Positions 34,226 through 41,756 are shown, counted from the first letter of the stretch. The stretch: 64,000 nucleotides of DNA from CAIKZD01 sp041675165 (GCA_041675165.1 JBAYUI010000001.1:18577-82576); one strand, 5' to 3'. Translations and numbers: made by a program. The notes: a model not told the origin generated them from the letters alone.

Positions 34226-34252
34226 GGCAAGTCTTGGTTTAAATGATAGAAT
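34224..34252 (+). promoter_or_regulatory. Promoter of ruvA, leaderless
   Basis: TTGGCA (34224-34229), 17-base spacer, TAGAAT (34247-34252). The expected start site falls on the ruvA ATG at 34259. Confidence 0.6.
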
Positions 34253-34258
34253 TGAAAC

Positions 34259-34831
34259 ATGATTGCCAAACTAACGGGAAAAATTGAATATCTGAAAAGC
34301 ACCTACGCTGTCATTGATGTGCACGGCGTGGGATATAAGGTGCATCTCAGCGCCTACACTTTTGGAAAAGTGGCTGGCACGGCCGAAATCAGCCTGTTCA
34401 TCCACACTTATGTGCGCGAAGACACTTTGGCGCTCTATGGTTTTTTAGTGCCGGAAGAATTGGAAATGTTCGAGCTTTTGATTTCCATTTCCGGCATCGG
34501 TCCGAAAGCTGGCATGAGTATTCTTTCCATTGCTACGCCAAAAACGATCAAGACCGCCATCTTGAACGAAGACCCGTCCATTCTGACCAAAGTTTCCGGC
34601 ATCGGCAAAAAAACCGCCGAGCGGGTGATCTTGGAATTGCAAAACAAGGTAGCTGATTTGAGTGTGGGCGACAAAGAAGAAGCAGTGACGGACGTGGATT
34701 CGATTGAAGCCTTAATGACCATGGGCTATTCCAACGCCGAAGCCCGCGACGCCTTGAAAAGCGTGCCGGCGGATGTGAAAGATGTCGGGCAAAGGATCAA
34801 GACGGCGCTCAAGAATTTGGGGAGAAGGTAG
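34259..34831 (+). CDS. ruvA: Holliday junction DNA helicase subunit RuvA
   Basis: The protein has 190 residues. The N-terminal OB-fold has MIAKLTGKIEYL and the conserved VHGVGYKV. It is followed by YVREDTLALYGF, two helix-hairpin-helix motifs (ISGIGPKAGMSIL, VSGIGKKTAERVILEL), and a C-terminal UBA-like domain (EALMTMGYSNAEARDAL) that contacts RuvB. It binds Holliday junctions and loads RuvB. The gene is solitary, ~34 kb from ruvB, and no ruvC is in the window. There is no ribosome site, in line with a leaderless mRNA. Confidence 0.95.
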   Translation: MIAKLTGKIEYLKSTYAVIDVHGVGYKVHLSAYTFGKVAGTAEISLFIHTYVREDTLALYGFLVPEELEMFELLISISGIGPKAGMSILSIATPKTIKTAILNEDPSILTKVSGIGKKTAERVILELQNKVADLSVGDKEEAVTDVDSIEALMTMGYSNAEARDALKSVPADVKDVGQRIKTALKNLGRR

Positions 34832-34863
34832 GATGATAATTAAATAACTTGTAAGGTTTCATT

Positions 34864-34893
34864 AAAAAATTCTTTTTCGTGGAGAATTTTTTT
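34864..34893 (+). terminator. Terminator after ruvA
   Basis: AAAAAATTCT pairs with AGAATTTTTTT across a 9-base loop. AT-rich but with a good T-run. Confidence 0.55.
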
Positions 34894-34958
34894 GTTATGG
34901 CGGATAGACTGTTCAAAACTTTTATTGTATGATTAAGGTATAAAATAAAAAAATAAAA

Positions 34959-35828
34959 ATGAAAAAAATCCCGATCTATTTAAAACTAGCAGTCGTTTTT
35001 GTCCTTGTGATATTGTCAGCCGCGGCTATTAAGGGCGGCAATGGATCTTTTGACTTTTCCCAGATAATCGCCTACGTGATTTTGATCATCGCGGTTTTCA
35101 GCTTTGGGTTGTTTATGATGTTTTCCTTGGAGAATCGCAAAGAAAGGATTAACTCCATCAAAGATTCACTGCGCAAGCAAGACGCTCATTTGCTCAACAT
35201 CTACCAGTTTTCCAAATTTTTCGCGCCGAGCGTGACGGAAAAAATAATCAATCACATCGACAGCTATTTGATAACCCAGATCGATTATCGGATCGAGGAT
35301 ACCGATAGGTCGAGCGAGAGCCTGGCCGATTTTTTTGATTTAGCGAGACAGATCAAGGCTTCCACCGAAGAGCAGCGGGCGGTGAAAATGAGGATCATGA
35401 ATAACTTGGAAGAGATCAGTTTGATCTTGAAAGAAGTTTCTTTCAAGGCGACTGACCGGATGAGCGGTTATGAATGGATAAGTCTTCTGGCGCTGTTCTT
35501 CGTGATCGTCTTTGGGCTGTTCTATGAGAATACTAATTCACTGGTGTGCATTTTCATCATTTCCATCATCGCCACGGCTCTGGCTCTTTTGCTGTTCATC
35601 CTGAGAGAACTGGACAGATTACATTGGCAAGAACAATATTGGGTCTGGAATCCATTGGTGAATCTGTTCAAGGAGTTAGGTCTGGTGCCATATTTTCCGG
35701 AAATAATTTTCAAAACAAACCGAGTGGCCATCAAAAAGATCCGCGGCCTGACCAAAGCCCGGATCGCCATCTACAAATATCCCTACCCGAATTTCAAAGG
35801 TAAGAAGATTAAGATTGTGAAGGTGTAG
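34959..35828 (+). CDS. Four-helix membrane protein of unknown function
   Basis: The protein has 289 residues. Two N-terminal membrane helices (LKLAVVFVLVILSAAAI; IIAYVILIIAVFSFGLFMMF) and two in the second half (WISLLALFFVIVFGLFY; CIFIISIIATALALLLFIL) flank a ~120-residue cytoplasmic helical region rich in charged residues. The layout recalls DUF4239/bestrophin-like proteins, but no diagnostic motif is seen. It is monocistronic with a terminator at 35859. Confidence 0.7.
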   Translation: MKKIPIYLKLAVVFVLVILSAAAIKGGNGSFDFSQIIAYVILIIAVFSFGLFMMFSLENRKERINSIKDSLRKQDAHLLNIYQFSKFFAPSVTEKIINHIDSYLITQIDYRIEDTDRSSESLADFFDLARQIKASTEEQRAVKMRIMNNLEEISLILKEVSFKATDRMSGYEWISLLALFFVIVFGLFYENTNSLVCIFIISIIATALALLLFILRELDRLHWQEQYWVWNPLVNLFKELGLVPYFPEIIFKTNRVAIKKIRGLTKARIAIYKYPYPNFKGKKIKIVKV

Positions 35829-35858
35829 GAATGAAATGTAAAAAGAAATTTTAAAAAT

Positions 35859-35884
35859 ACGACCGTGGTGGTCGTGTTTTTTTA
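35859..35884 (+). terminator. Terminator between convergent genes
   Basis: ACGACC, loop GTGGT, GGTCGT, then a T-run (35877-35883). It serves the membrane-protein gene, and its 3' end overlaps the TrmB-type gene's stop region. Confidence 0.7.
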
Positions 35885-36670
35885 TCCCCACGGGTTTTCG
35901 GCTTTCTTGGCAAAAGTGAAAATGGTTTCGAAGAGGGTGTCGATGAGGCGAAAGAGGGCGGGGTGTCGGATGGTGATGGTGAGCGCCACATCAGGGAAGA
36001 GAAAAGAAATTTTGTTATTATACAATACGACCAGACCCTTGATCGGCAAATTGGCTTCTGGGAGGGTGCGGATGTTCCACATCCGGTCACTGAGAATGCG
36101 ATAGTTCTCAGGTGTGATGGATTTTTTGATATCAAACAAGATTTCTTCAGTGAAAATGGCCTTGGTCAGGATTTTCCTTTCCGCAACTTGGGTGAAGAAG
36201 AAATCCCAATATTTATTATCTAGCAGTTTCAATTCCGCTTCGGCCCCTTTTTTATCTTCAATAACTTTGAAAGTTGAGCCGACCGGCATGTGGATCACTT
36301 CGTCATATATTTTTTTGAAAGCGGCGTTGGATTCCATGATTTCGATCTGGGGCATTTCGCTTTCGGCATCATGCATTGATTCCAATTGGGGGAGTAGGGT
36401 TTTGAAATCCCCGACGCTTTGTTGCAATCTTTCGGCCAATTCAGCGGGGGCAATCGGGGAGATGAGTAATTTCTTACCTTTTTTCGTTTCCGTCAGGACT
36501 TTTTTCTTTAGGAGGCTTTTAATGTGAAAATAGGCCACGGTGCGCCCAATTCCGGCCTTTTCAGCGATTTCCGCAATGCCGGACTTTCCCAGCTTTAGGC
36601 ACGCGGTATAAATCTCCGATTCCGCCTCAGAAAAAGCGAAGTTTTTCAGGATGTCGTTGATTTTTTCCAT
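35882..36670 (-). CDS. TrmB-family transcriptional regulator
   Basis: The protein has 262 residues from the ATG at 36670. An upstream in-frame extension to 36718 is translated repeat (RLDSCLRRNDK) and was rejected. The winged-helix domain has LKNFAFSEAESEIYTACLKLG and EIAEKAGIGRTVAYFHIKSLLKK. A C-terminal domain of ~140 residues has alternating strands and helices. The protein is similar in plan to the regulator at 24652, with little close identity. Its promoter carries the same TGTTGACAATATA 13-mer as the other TrmB promoter. The divergent neighbour is the small gene at 37027. Confidence 0.82.
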   Translation of the reverse strand: MEKINDILKNFAFSEAESEIYTACLKLGKSGIAEIAEKAGIGRTVAYFHIKSLLKKKVLTETKKGKKLLISPIAPAELAERLQQSVGDFKTLLPQLESMHDAESEMPQIEIMESNAAFKKIYDEVIHMPVGSTFKVIEDKKGAEAELKLLDNKYWDFFFTQVAERKILTKAIFTEEILFDIKKSITPENYRILSDRMWNIRTLPEANLPIKGLVVLYNNKISFLFPDVALTITIRHPALFRLIDTLFETIFTFAKKAENPWG

Positions 36671-36684
36671 AAGGTTATATGTTT

Positions 36685-36763
36685 TGTCATTCCTGCGCAG
36701 GCAGGAATCTAGTCGCAAATTATTAAGTTTCTACATTGGATCCCCGCATGCGCAAGGATGACA
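36685..36763. repeat. Palindromic intergenic repeat of the TCATTCCTGCGCAGGCAGGA type
   Basis: TGTCATTCCTGCGCAGGCAGGAATC at one end and GGATCCCCGCATGCGCAAGGATGACA at the other are roughly inverted copies. Elements of this kind (translated as FLRRQES or DSCLRRNDK) are common in many bacteria. It lies in the leader of the TrmB gene. Confidence 0.75.
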
Positions 36764-36780
36764 GGGAAGATATTAACTCC

Positions 36781-36809
36781 ATCTTAGCACCTTTTCCGTA
36801 TATTGTCAA
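36781..36809 (-). promoter_or_regulatory. Promoter of the second TrmB-type gene
   Basis: On minus: TTGACA (36809-36804), 17-base spacer, TAAGAT (36786-36781). Its -35 lies in TGTTGACAATATA, shared with the promoter at 24616-24628. Confidence 0.7.
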
Positions 36810-36892
36810 CAAAATTATTCATCAAAATATAATAAAATAATGCTTAAAATAAAGGATAATAATATAATATACCAATGATTTGACTATAATTA

Positions 36893-36921
36893 TTGACGTT
36901 TGCTTGAAATTGCGCTATACT
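36893..36921 (+). promoter_or_regulatory. Promoter of the small gene at 37027
   Basis: TTGACG (36893-36898), 17-base spacer, TATACT (36916-36921). Start ~36928, leader ~100 bases. Confidence 0.7.
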
Positions 36922-37026
36922 ACGTTGTTACGATGAGAAACGAAAAAAACATCGCAACACAGTACATCGAAATCACCTCACAAAATTCGCTCAATATTGA
37001 GCAAAATATTTCACAAGGAGAAAGTT

Positions 37027-37251
37027 ATGATAGTTTTTATACTAACCTCGAACAAGCCATGCAAGAGTATTGAGGGAGTTTATCTTAAAGAGAGCACTGC
37101 AATTGCTGAGGATAATAGAGTATGTCCAGGATGGCAGGAGCGGGAAAGGGCAGAAATGAAAAAAAGGGAAGGCAAAAATATTTCCGAAATAGGATATTAT
37201 ATGTATTCACCTGAAATAAGTATCTATGAAAGAGAGGTGATTGAAAAATAG
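37027..37251 (+). CDS. Small protein of unknown function (74 residues)
   Basis: Starts at the ATG 37027 behind a strong ribosome site (CAAGGAGAAAG). The sequence begins with a strand-like MIVFILTSNK, continues GVYLKESTAIAEDNRVCPGW, and is highly charged. No family was recognised. It has its own consensus promoter and is followed by a hairpin (37252-37282). The gene at 37385 has an almost identical ribosome-site context (TATCAAGGAGAAAGATC), so the two may be regulated alike. Confidence 0.6.
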   Translation: MIVFILTSNKPCKSIEGVYLKESTAIAEDNRVCPGWQERERAEMKKREGKNISEIGYYMYSPEISIYEREVIEK

Positions 37252-37282
37252 GGCAACGAGAGAACAACAATTCATCGTTGCC
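37252..37282 (+). terminator. Hairpin after the 74-residue gene
   Basis: GGCAACGA (37252-37259) pairs with TCGTTGCC (37275-37282); no T-run follows, so read-through into the next small gene is likely. Confidence 0.4.
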
Positions 37283-37384
37283 TCTCTCATTGAGATCATT
37301 TGTGAAATGGTTTCATAGGGGAAAAGTACGTTGAAAATTGAATAGCCTGATAATGGGCGAAATATTATATCAAGGAGAAAGATC

Positions 37385-37780
37385 ATGGAGATAGTATTCG
37401 ATATGGAGTTTATCAAGAGTGAAGCTGACAAGATGAAAAAAAGAAGCCTAGCTGTTGACAAACAAATCCTAAAAAGATCGAAAGCAAAAATCAGGCCATC
37501 TGTAATTAAATCTTTAGAAACGCAGGGTTTTGATGAGAAAATGCATATAGTTTCTGACCGCATATTGGAGATTTTTGCAGAAGATTGCAAGCACAGAGAT
37601 AGCTGTATCGGTTGTAATGAAAAAGCAAGTGAAGTGGTAGCCGTCATGCTGAGAGATTTTATTCCTGATGATGGTAACCCTCCTAGGTTTTCGCGCTGTT
37701 GCAGTTTATCAGAGCTTTATAATGTGATAGTAGGTATGAATGTTGATAGATTCATATGGATTCCTTTTCGTAACTGGTGA
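37385..37780 (+). CDS. Small Cys-containing protein of unknown function
   Basis: The protein has 131 residues from an ATG behind CAAGGAGAAAG. The N-terminal half is basic and helical (SEADKMKKRSLAVDKQILKR). The C-terminal half has CKHRDSCIGC and, further on, SRCC, a possible metal-binding cluster. No family was recognised. It lies downstream of the 74-residue gene and has a clear terminator (37788-37819). Confidence 0.6.
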   Translation: MEIVFDMEFIKSEADKMKKRSLAVDKQILKRSKAKIRPSVIKSLETQGFDEKMHIVSDRILEIFAEDCKHRDSCIGCNEKASEVVAVMLRDFIPDDGNPPRFSRCCSLSELYNVIVGMNVDRFIWIPFRNW

Positions 37781-37787
37781 GTACTTA

Positions 37788-37819
37788 CCCCAGATAACAA
37801 TTCGTTATCTGGGGTTTTT
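37788..37819 (+). terminator. Intrinsic terminator
   Basis: CCCCAGATAAC, loop AATTC, GTTATCTGGGG, then TTTTTG. Confidence 0.85.
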
Positions 37820-37872
37820 GTTTTAGGTGATATAAAATAGACTACTTGTCCCTTTTATTATATGATTGAGCT

Positions 37873-39108
37873 ATGCTAGATAACCCGGAAAAATTCATTC
37901 GAGATAATTCGCCGGACGGCGGTTTTTTGCAGTCATCCGAGTGGAGGAAGTTTCAGGAGAAGGTGGGGAGGAAAACTCATGCCATTACCGGCGAGAGTTT
38001 TAATGCGTCTATTGTGAGTCATAAGCTTCCATTAGTTGGAACTTATTTTTATGTGCCAAGAGGGCCGGTGATGGAAATATCCAATATCCAATATCCAATA
38101 TCCAATAAAATCCCAAATTCAAAATCCCAAATTCAAGACGGAGTAGTTGAAATGATAAAATTAGCGGAGAAAGAAAATGCAGGATGGATTAGGATCGACC
38201 CAGCATCAGAAGATGTTTTGGAAATGATTAAAGGTATTGTAGGGACAGACCTTGTGTCTGTCCTGGATGAGCAGGTACATCGTTCTGGGCGGACACAAGG
38301 TCCGCCCCTACGGAAATATAAAATTACTAAGGCGCCGCATAATGTGCAGCCGAGAGAGGTTTTTATTATTGATATTACGAAAACTGAAGAAGAGCTTTTG
38401 GCGGAGATGAAATCTAAGACAAGATATAATGTTAGGCTGGCGGAGAAGAAGGGAGTTAGTGTGAAGGCAATAACCAATAATCAAGAAACAAGGAACAAAC
38501 AAATTTCAAATGACAAAATCCAAATTTCAAATAAAATCCCAAATCCAAATGAACAAAATACGGAAAAATATATTGCGGAATTTTTAAGACTAGTGAAGAT
38601 TACGGCGAGGCGGGATGGAATCACTTCTCATCCGGAAAGCTATTATCGCCAGATGCTAGAAATCATTCCTAGTGATATTTTAAAACTATACGTAGCAGAA
38701 TACGAAGGCAAGGTGATTGCAGCCAATCTAGTGTTGTTTTATGGTGAGACTTGCACGTATATGCACGGGGCGTCGGATGATGAATATCGAAATGTCATGG
38801 CGCCGTATTTGCTGCAGTGGCAGCAGATCAAGGATGCTAAGAAGGCAGGGTGCAAGAGGTATGATTTTGGAGGCGTCAGCGTTCAACCCCTCCGCACATT
38901 ATTCACAACCCCTCCGTCCCAATTACGGGACACCTCCCCTGAGTACAGGGGAGGGGGCAATTCGTGGAGTGGGATTACGCGGTTCAAGACCGGATTTTCG
39001 CCGAAGACGGCGTCGACTATTTTTCCCGGTAGTTATGATATAATTATAAACCCAAGGATGTATTGGTTATATAGAGGAATCCAGAAAGTTAAGAGTCTTA
39101 TGAAATAA
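37873..39108 (+). CDS. FemAB-type aminoacyltransferase carrying four repeat insertions
   Basis: The protein has 411 residues, above the ~330 typical of short FemX/FmhB relatives. The fold is shown by FLQSSEWRKFQEKVG, KTRYNVRLAEKKGV, YVAEYEGKVIAANLVLFYG, YMHGASDDEYRNVMAPYLLQW, CKRYDFGGV and FKTGFSPK. FemAB enzymes add amino acids from aminoacyl-tRNA to the peptidoglycan cross-bridge. Four stretches do not belong to the family and are in-frame repeat DNA: residues ~69-88 (heptamer repeat), ~123-146 (a 25-base inverted pair), ~200-230 (CAAATTTCAAAT words) and ~338-362 (hairpins GTCCC/GGGAC and CTCCCCT/AGGGGAG). All keep the frame open. The gene is 8 bases upstream of murE. Confidence 0.88.
   Translation: MLDNPEKFIRDNSPDGGFLQSSEWRKFQEKVGRKTHAITGESFNASIVSHKLPLVGTYFYVPRGPVMEISNIQYPISNKIPNSKSQIQDGVVEMIKLAEKENAGWIRIDPASEDVLEMIKGIVGTDLVSVLDEQVHRSGRTQGPPLRKYKITKAPHNVQPREVFIIDITKTEEELLAEMKSKTRYNVRLAEKKGVSVKAITNNQETRNKQISNDKIQISNKIPNPNEQNTEKYIAEFLRLVKITARRDGITSHPESYYRQMLEIIPSDILKLYVAEYEGKVIAANLVLFYGETCTYMHGASDDEYRNVMAPYLLQWQQIKDAKKAGCKRYDFGGVSVQPLRTLFTTPPSQLRDTSPEYRGGGNSWSGITRFKTGFSPKTASTIFPGSYDIIINPRMYWLYRGIQKVKSLMK
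38077..38137 (+). repeat. In-frame repeat 1 in femAB (heptamer type)
   Basis: Four TATCCAA copies plus flanks, a 37-base block identical to that in tsaE, then CCCAAATTCAAAATCCCAAA. Confidence 0.85.
38239..38311 (+). repeat. In-frame repeat 2 in femAB (paired inverted element)
   Basis: GTAGGGACAGACCTTGTGTC (start 38239) and its near-reverse-complement GACACAAGGTCCGCCCCTAC (end 38311) form 25-base terminal inverted repeats with four mismatches. Each arm is itself a hairpin (GGACAGAC/GTCTGTCC; GGGCGGAC/GTCCGCCC). Confidence 0.85.
38470..38567 (+). repeat. In-frame repeat 3 in femAB
   Basis: AATTTCAAATGACAAAATCC and AAATTTCAAATAAAATCCCA words, as in mutM, lgt and the lemA-htpX gap. Confidence 0.75.
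38886..38960 (+). repeat. In-frame repeat 4 in femAB (hairpin type)
   Basis: AACCCCTCCG words, GTCCC (38916-38920) / GGGAC (38927-38931), and CTCCCCT (38934-38940) / AGGGGAG (38947-38953). Confidence 0.8.
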
Positions 39109-39116
39109 GAGGAAAT

Positions 39117-40442
39117 ATGAAGAAATTCATCCCGCAAAAATTGAAAAACTATTATCACTTGTTGCAAGCTATTTTGGCTAATGTTTGGTATGGCTTTCCC
39201 TCGCGGCATATCAAAATTATTGGAGTGACTGGGACGAATGGCAAGACGACCACGACGCAAATGATCGGACGCATTTTGGAAGAGGCGGGACATTGCACCG
39301 CGGTAGCATCGACCATCAATTTCAAGATTGGTCAAAAAGAGTGGGTGAACAAAACTAAATTTACGACACTCTCTAGCTTCGCAGTACAAAAATTCATTAG
39401 GCAAGCGGTGGACGCCAAATGCGAATATGCCGTTTTGGAAACTTCTTCGCACGCTCTTGATCAAAATCGGGTGTGGGGCGTTGCGTATGACACAGCGGTC
39501 ATGACCAATGTGACGCGGGAACATTTGGACTATCACAAAAACATGGAGCAATACCGCATTGCGAAACTGAAACTTTTCGCGCGCATCAAAAAGGCGGTGG
39601 TGAATTTCGACATGGAAGACGCGGAGGATTATCTGGACGCGCCAGCCTCAAAAAAATATGCCTTTACCACCAAGGCTGAAGCGGAAATCGAAAATGAGGA
39701 TGATGACAGGGACAAAATAAAACTTATAAAGGCGATGGATGTCGAATTGGAAATCAATCAGTCGCGTTTCAAGGTAGGAGGGGTGCAATTTGAACTGAAA
39801 ATGCCCGGGCTTTTCAATGTGGAGAATGCTTTAGCGGCCATTTGTGTGGGTGTGTCAGTCGGCGTGCCTTTGGAAAAAATGAGCGTGGCTCTCGCTAAAA
39901 TGACGGGCGTGCCGGGACGTATGGAACATATCCAAAACGACCGCGGTATCAATATCATCGTCGACTACGCCGTGACGCCGGACAGTTTGGAAAAACTCTA
40001 CACGTTAATTTCTCAAATTAAGCACGGCCCGAAGCGCACAATGGAACTCAGCGAGGCGGTGATTTCTAATAAGGTTATCGCCGTGTTCGGTTCGTGCGGC
40101 GACCGTGACCGCGGCAAGCGGCCGCTGATGGGAGCGATTGTTGATAAAAATTCTGACTATGCCATCGTCACCAATGAAGATCCATACACCGAAGATCCGC
40201 AACAAATTATTGACGAAGTGGCGGCGGGCATCATTGAGAAAAAAGAGAATGAAAATTTTTGGAAGATTATGGATCGGCGTGCGGCGATCCGCAAGGCTTT
40301 GCAGCTGGCTGCGTCGGGCGATGTCATCGTGGTCACCGGCAAAGGGGCGGAAGAAACGATGATGGTTGGGGACAAACAAATTCCGTGGAATGATAAGAAA
40401 GTGATTTTGGAGGAATTGTCCGAACCACTGATTCGCACGTGA
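39117..40442 (+). CDS. murE: UDP-N-acetylmuramyl-peptide ligase, MurE type lacking the N-terminal domain
   Basis: The protein has 441 residues versus ~490 for MurE. The UMP-binding first domain is reduced to ~35 residues. The ATP domain has GVTGTNGKTTTTQMIG (P-loop ~40-47), TTLSSFAVQ, ETSSHALDQNRVWG and TNVTREHLDYH. The C-terminal domain has PGRMEHIQ, FGSCGDRDRGKRPLMG and NEDPYTEDP in place of the DNPR motif that selects meso-diaminopimelate. The third amino acid is therefore probably not m-DAP, but cannot be named. It follows femAB by 8 bases, so the two wall genes are likely cotranscribed. Confidence 0.9.
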   Translation: MKKFIPQKLKNYYHLLQAILANVWYGFPSRHIKIIGVTGTNGKTTTTQMIGRILEEAGHCTAVASTINFKIGQKEWVNKTKFTTLSSFAVQKFIRQAVDAKCEYAVLETSSHALDQNRVWGVAYDTAVMTNVTREHLDYHKNMEQYRIAKLKLFARIKKAVVNFDMEDAEDYLDAPASKKYAFTTKAEAEIENEDDDRDKIKLIKAMDVELEINQSRFKVGGVQFELKMPGLFNVENALAAICVGVSVGVPLEKMSVALAKMTGVPGRMEHIQNDRGINIIVDYAVTPDSLEKLYTLISQIKHGPKRTMELSEAVISNKVIAVFGSCGDRDRGKRPLMGAIVDKNSDYAIVTNEDPYTEDPQQIIDEVAAGIIEKKENENFWKIMDRRAAIRKALQLAASGDVIVVTGKGAEETMMVGDKQIPWNDKKVILEELSEPLIRT

Positions 40443-40463
40443 GCTCACTGATTACACTGATAA

Positions 40464-40497
40464 AAAAACAGGAACGGGTTTGTTATCCGTTCCTTTT
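40464..40497. terminator. Terminator between convergent murE and PAP2-like genes
   Basis: AGGAACGG, loop, CCGTTCCT (40470-40494), with A-run before and T-run after. Confidence 0.75.
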
Positions 40498-40517
40498 GAT
40501 TTTTGAAAAAAATATTT

Positions 40518-40958
40518 TTACCCTAACACTTTCGCCAAAACTAAAGTCAGAATGAACCCATAAATCCCGCCGATGATGACTTCACTGACGCGGTGACCCA
40601 TGCGTTCTTTGAGGCGCGGGAATTGGTCATCGCTGATATTCAACTGGCGGATGAGCATATTTAAGTAGCGGCCTTGATCGCCCATGTAGACTCGCAGACG
40701 GGCGGCGTCGTCGATGACGATGATGGCCAGAGCCACCGCCACGCAAAAAGCGCCACTGGCCATGCCTTCATAGTAGCCGACCGAAGTGACAAGTGAGACG
40801 ATGAAACCGGTGTGGGCCGAGGGCATGTGGCCGTGAGTCATGGCGTAGCGCCAATCCCAGCCGTGTTTGGTGCAAAAAACCACGAATTTTGTCATTTGCA
40901 CGACAAAACCGACGAAGATCGGGATAAGGAAGATGTAATAAGGTGAGATATCGAACAT
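40518..40958 (-). CDS. Divergent PAP2 / YuiD-like membrane phosphatase family protein
   Basis: The protein has 146 residues and four membrane helices. The DUF212 signature is complete: THGHMPSAHTGFIVSLVTSVGYYEG, then IDDAARLR and MGHRVSEVIIGGIYG. These correspond to the histidine and arginine motifs of lipid phosphate phosphatases. A role in undecaprenyl pyrophosphate or lipid-phosphate hydrolysis is often proposed but not proven. It is monocistronic and divergent from lemA. Confidence 0.85.
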   Translation of the reverse strand: MFDISPYYIFLIPIFVGFVVQMTKFVVFCTKHGWDWRYAMTHGHMPSAHTGFIVSLVTSVGYYEGMASGAFCVAVALAIIVIDDAARLRVYMGDQGRYLNMLIRQLNISDDQFPRLKERMGHRVSEVIIGGIYGFILTLVLAKVLG

Positions 40959-41013
40959 AGTTGTTTGTATTAATTTTTACCTTTCAATTAAATTATAACA
41001 CATTTTAGGCAGT

Positions 41014-41042
41014 TTTACATACGGGTAGAAAGTTGTTAGAAT
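41014..41042 (+). promoter_or_regulatory. Promoter of lemA-htpX
   Basis: TTTACA (41014-41019), 17-base spacer, TAGAAT (41037-41042) with an upstream TGT (extended -10). Confidence 0.65.
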
Positions 41043-41083
41043 AGAGACGTAATTAATCAAGCTAATAAATAAAACTAAAAAAT

Positions 41084-41629
41084 ATGGGAATAATTCTCTT
41101 GATCATTCTAGTGGTCATCGTCTTGGCGGTCGTTGGGATGTATAACGGTTTGGTGCGATCAAAAAATCGCGTCGATGAAGCGTGGAGCGACATCGATGTG
41201 CAGCTGAAACGTCGGCATGATCTGATTCCGAATCTGATTGCCACAGTGAAGGGTTACGCGGCGCACGAAAAAGAAGTGTTTGAAAAAGTGACGGCGGCAA
41301 GAACAGCGGCCATTTCGGCCGGTTCGACCGGGGACAAGGTGCAAGCGGAGAATATGTTGTCCGGTGCCTTGAAGTCTTTGTTCGCAGTGGCCGAAAGCTA
41401 TCCTGATCTGAAAGCTAATCAAAACTTTTTGGAATTGCAACGAGAGCTGACTGATACGGAAGACAAAATTATGGCTTCCCGAAGATTTTACAATGGCAAT
41501 GTCCGCGACTTCAACACTAAATTGCAAGTCTTCCCGACCAATCTGATGGCCTCAACATTGGGCTTCACCGCGCGGGAATTTTTCGAAGCGGCGGAAGGAG
41601 AGAAGGAGAATGTGAAAGTGGAATTCTAG
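41084..41629 (+). CDS. lemA: LemA family protein
   Basis: The protein has 181 residues. One N-terminal helix (IILLIILVVIVLAVVGMYNG) is followed by the LemA helical bundle: VDEAWSDIDVQLKRRHDLIPNLI, YAAHEKEVFEKV, ASRRFYNGNVRDFNTKLQVFP. LemA proteins are outward-facing coiled-coil proteins often paired with the HtpX protease, as here. The function is unknown; an envelope-stress role is inferred from that pairing. Confidence 0.93.
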   Translation: MGIILLIILVVIVLAVVGMYNGLVRSKNRVDEAWSDIDVQLKRRHDLIPNLIATVKGYAAHEKEVFEKVTAARTAAISAGSTGDKVQAENMLSGALKSLFAVAESYPDLKANQNFLELQRELTDTEDKIMASRRFYNGNVRDFNTKLQVFPTNLMASTLGFTAREFFEAAEGEKENVKVEF

Positions 41630-41637
41630 TTTAATAA

Positions 41638-41756
41638 AATTTCAAAATCCAAAATCCAAATGCCAAATCAAATCCAAAATTCAAATGACAAAACCTTTGG
41701 ATTTTGGGCTTTGAGCTTTATTTGACATTTGATATTTCGATTTTGGATTTCAATGA
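41638..41756. repeat. Inverted low-complexity repeat between lemA and htpX
   Basis: Forward words (AAATCCAAAATC 41645-41656) are mirrored by GATTTTGGATTT (41739-41750), with many weaker pairs between. The right arm ends 2 bases before the proposed htpX start codon. Confidence 0.75.

Noticed and set aside
36671..36718. N-terminal extension of the second TrmB regulator (MRLDSCLRRNDKT...)
   Set aside because: The extra codons are translation of a dispersed palindromic repeat; the winged-helix domain begins normally at the ATG 36670.
38077..38960. CRISPR-like array suggested by repeated words in femAB
   Set aside because: Units are too short, of different types and without unique spacers of constant length; no cas genes in the window.
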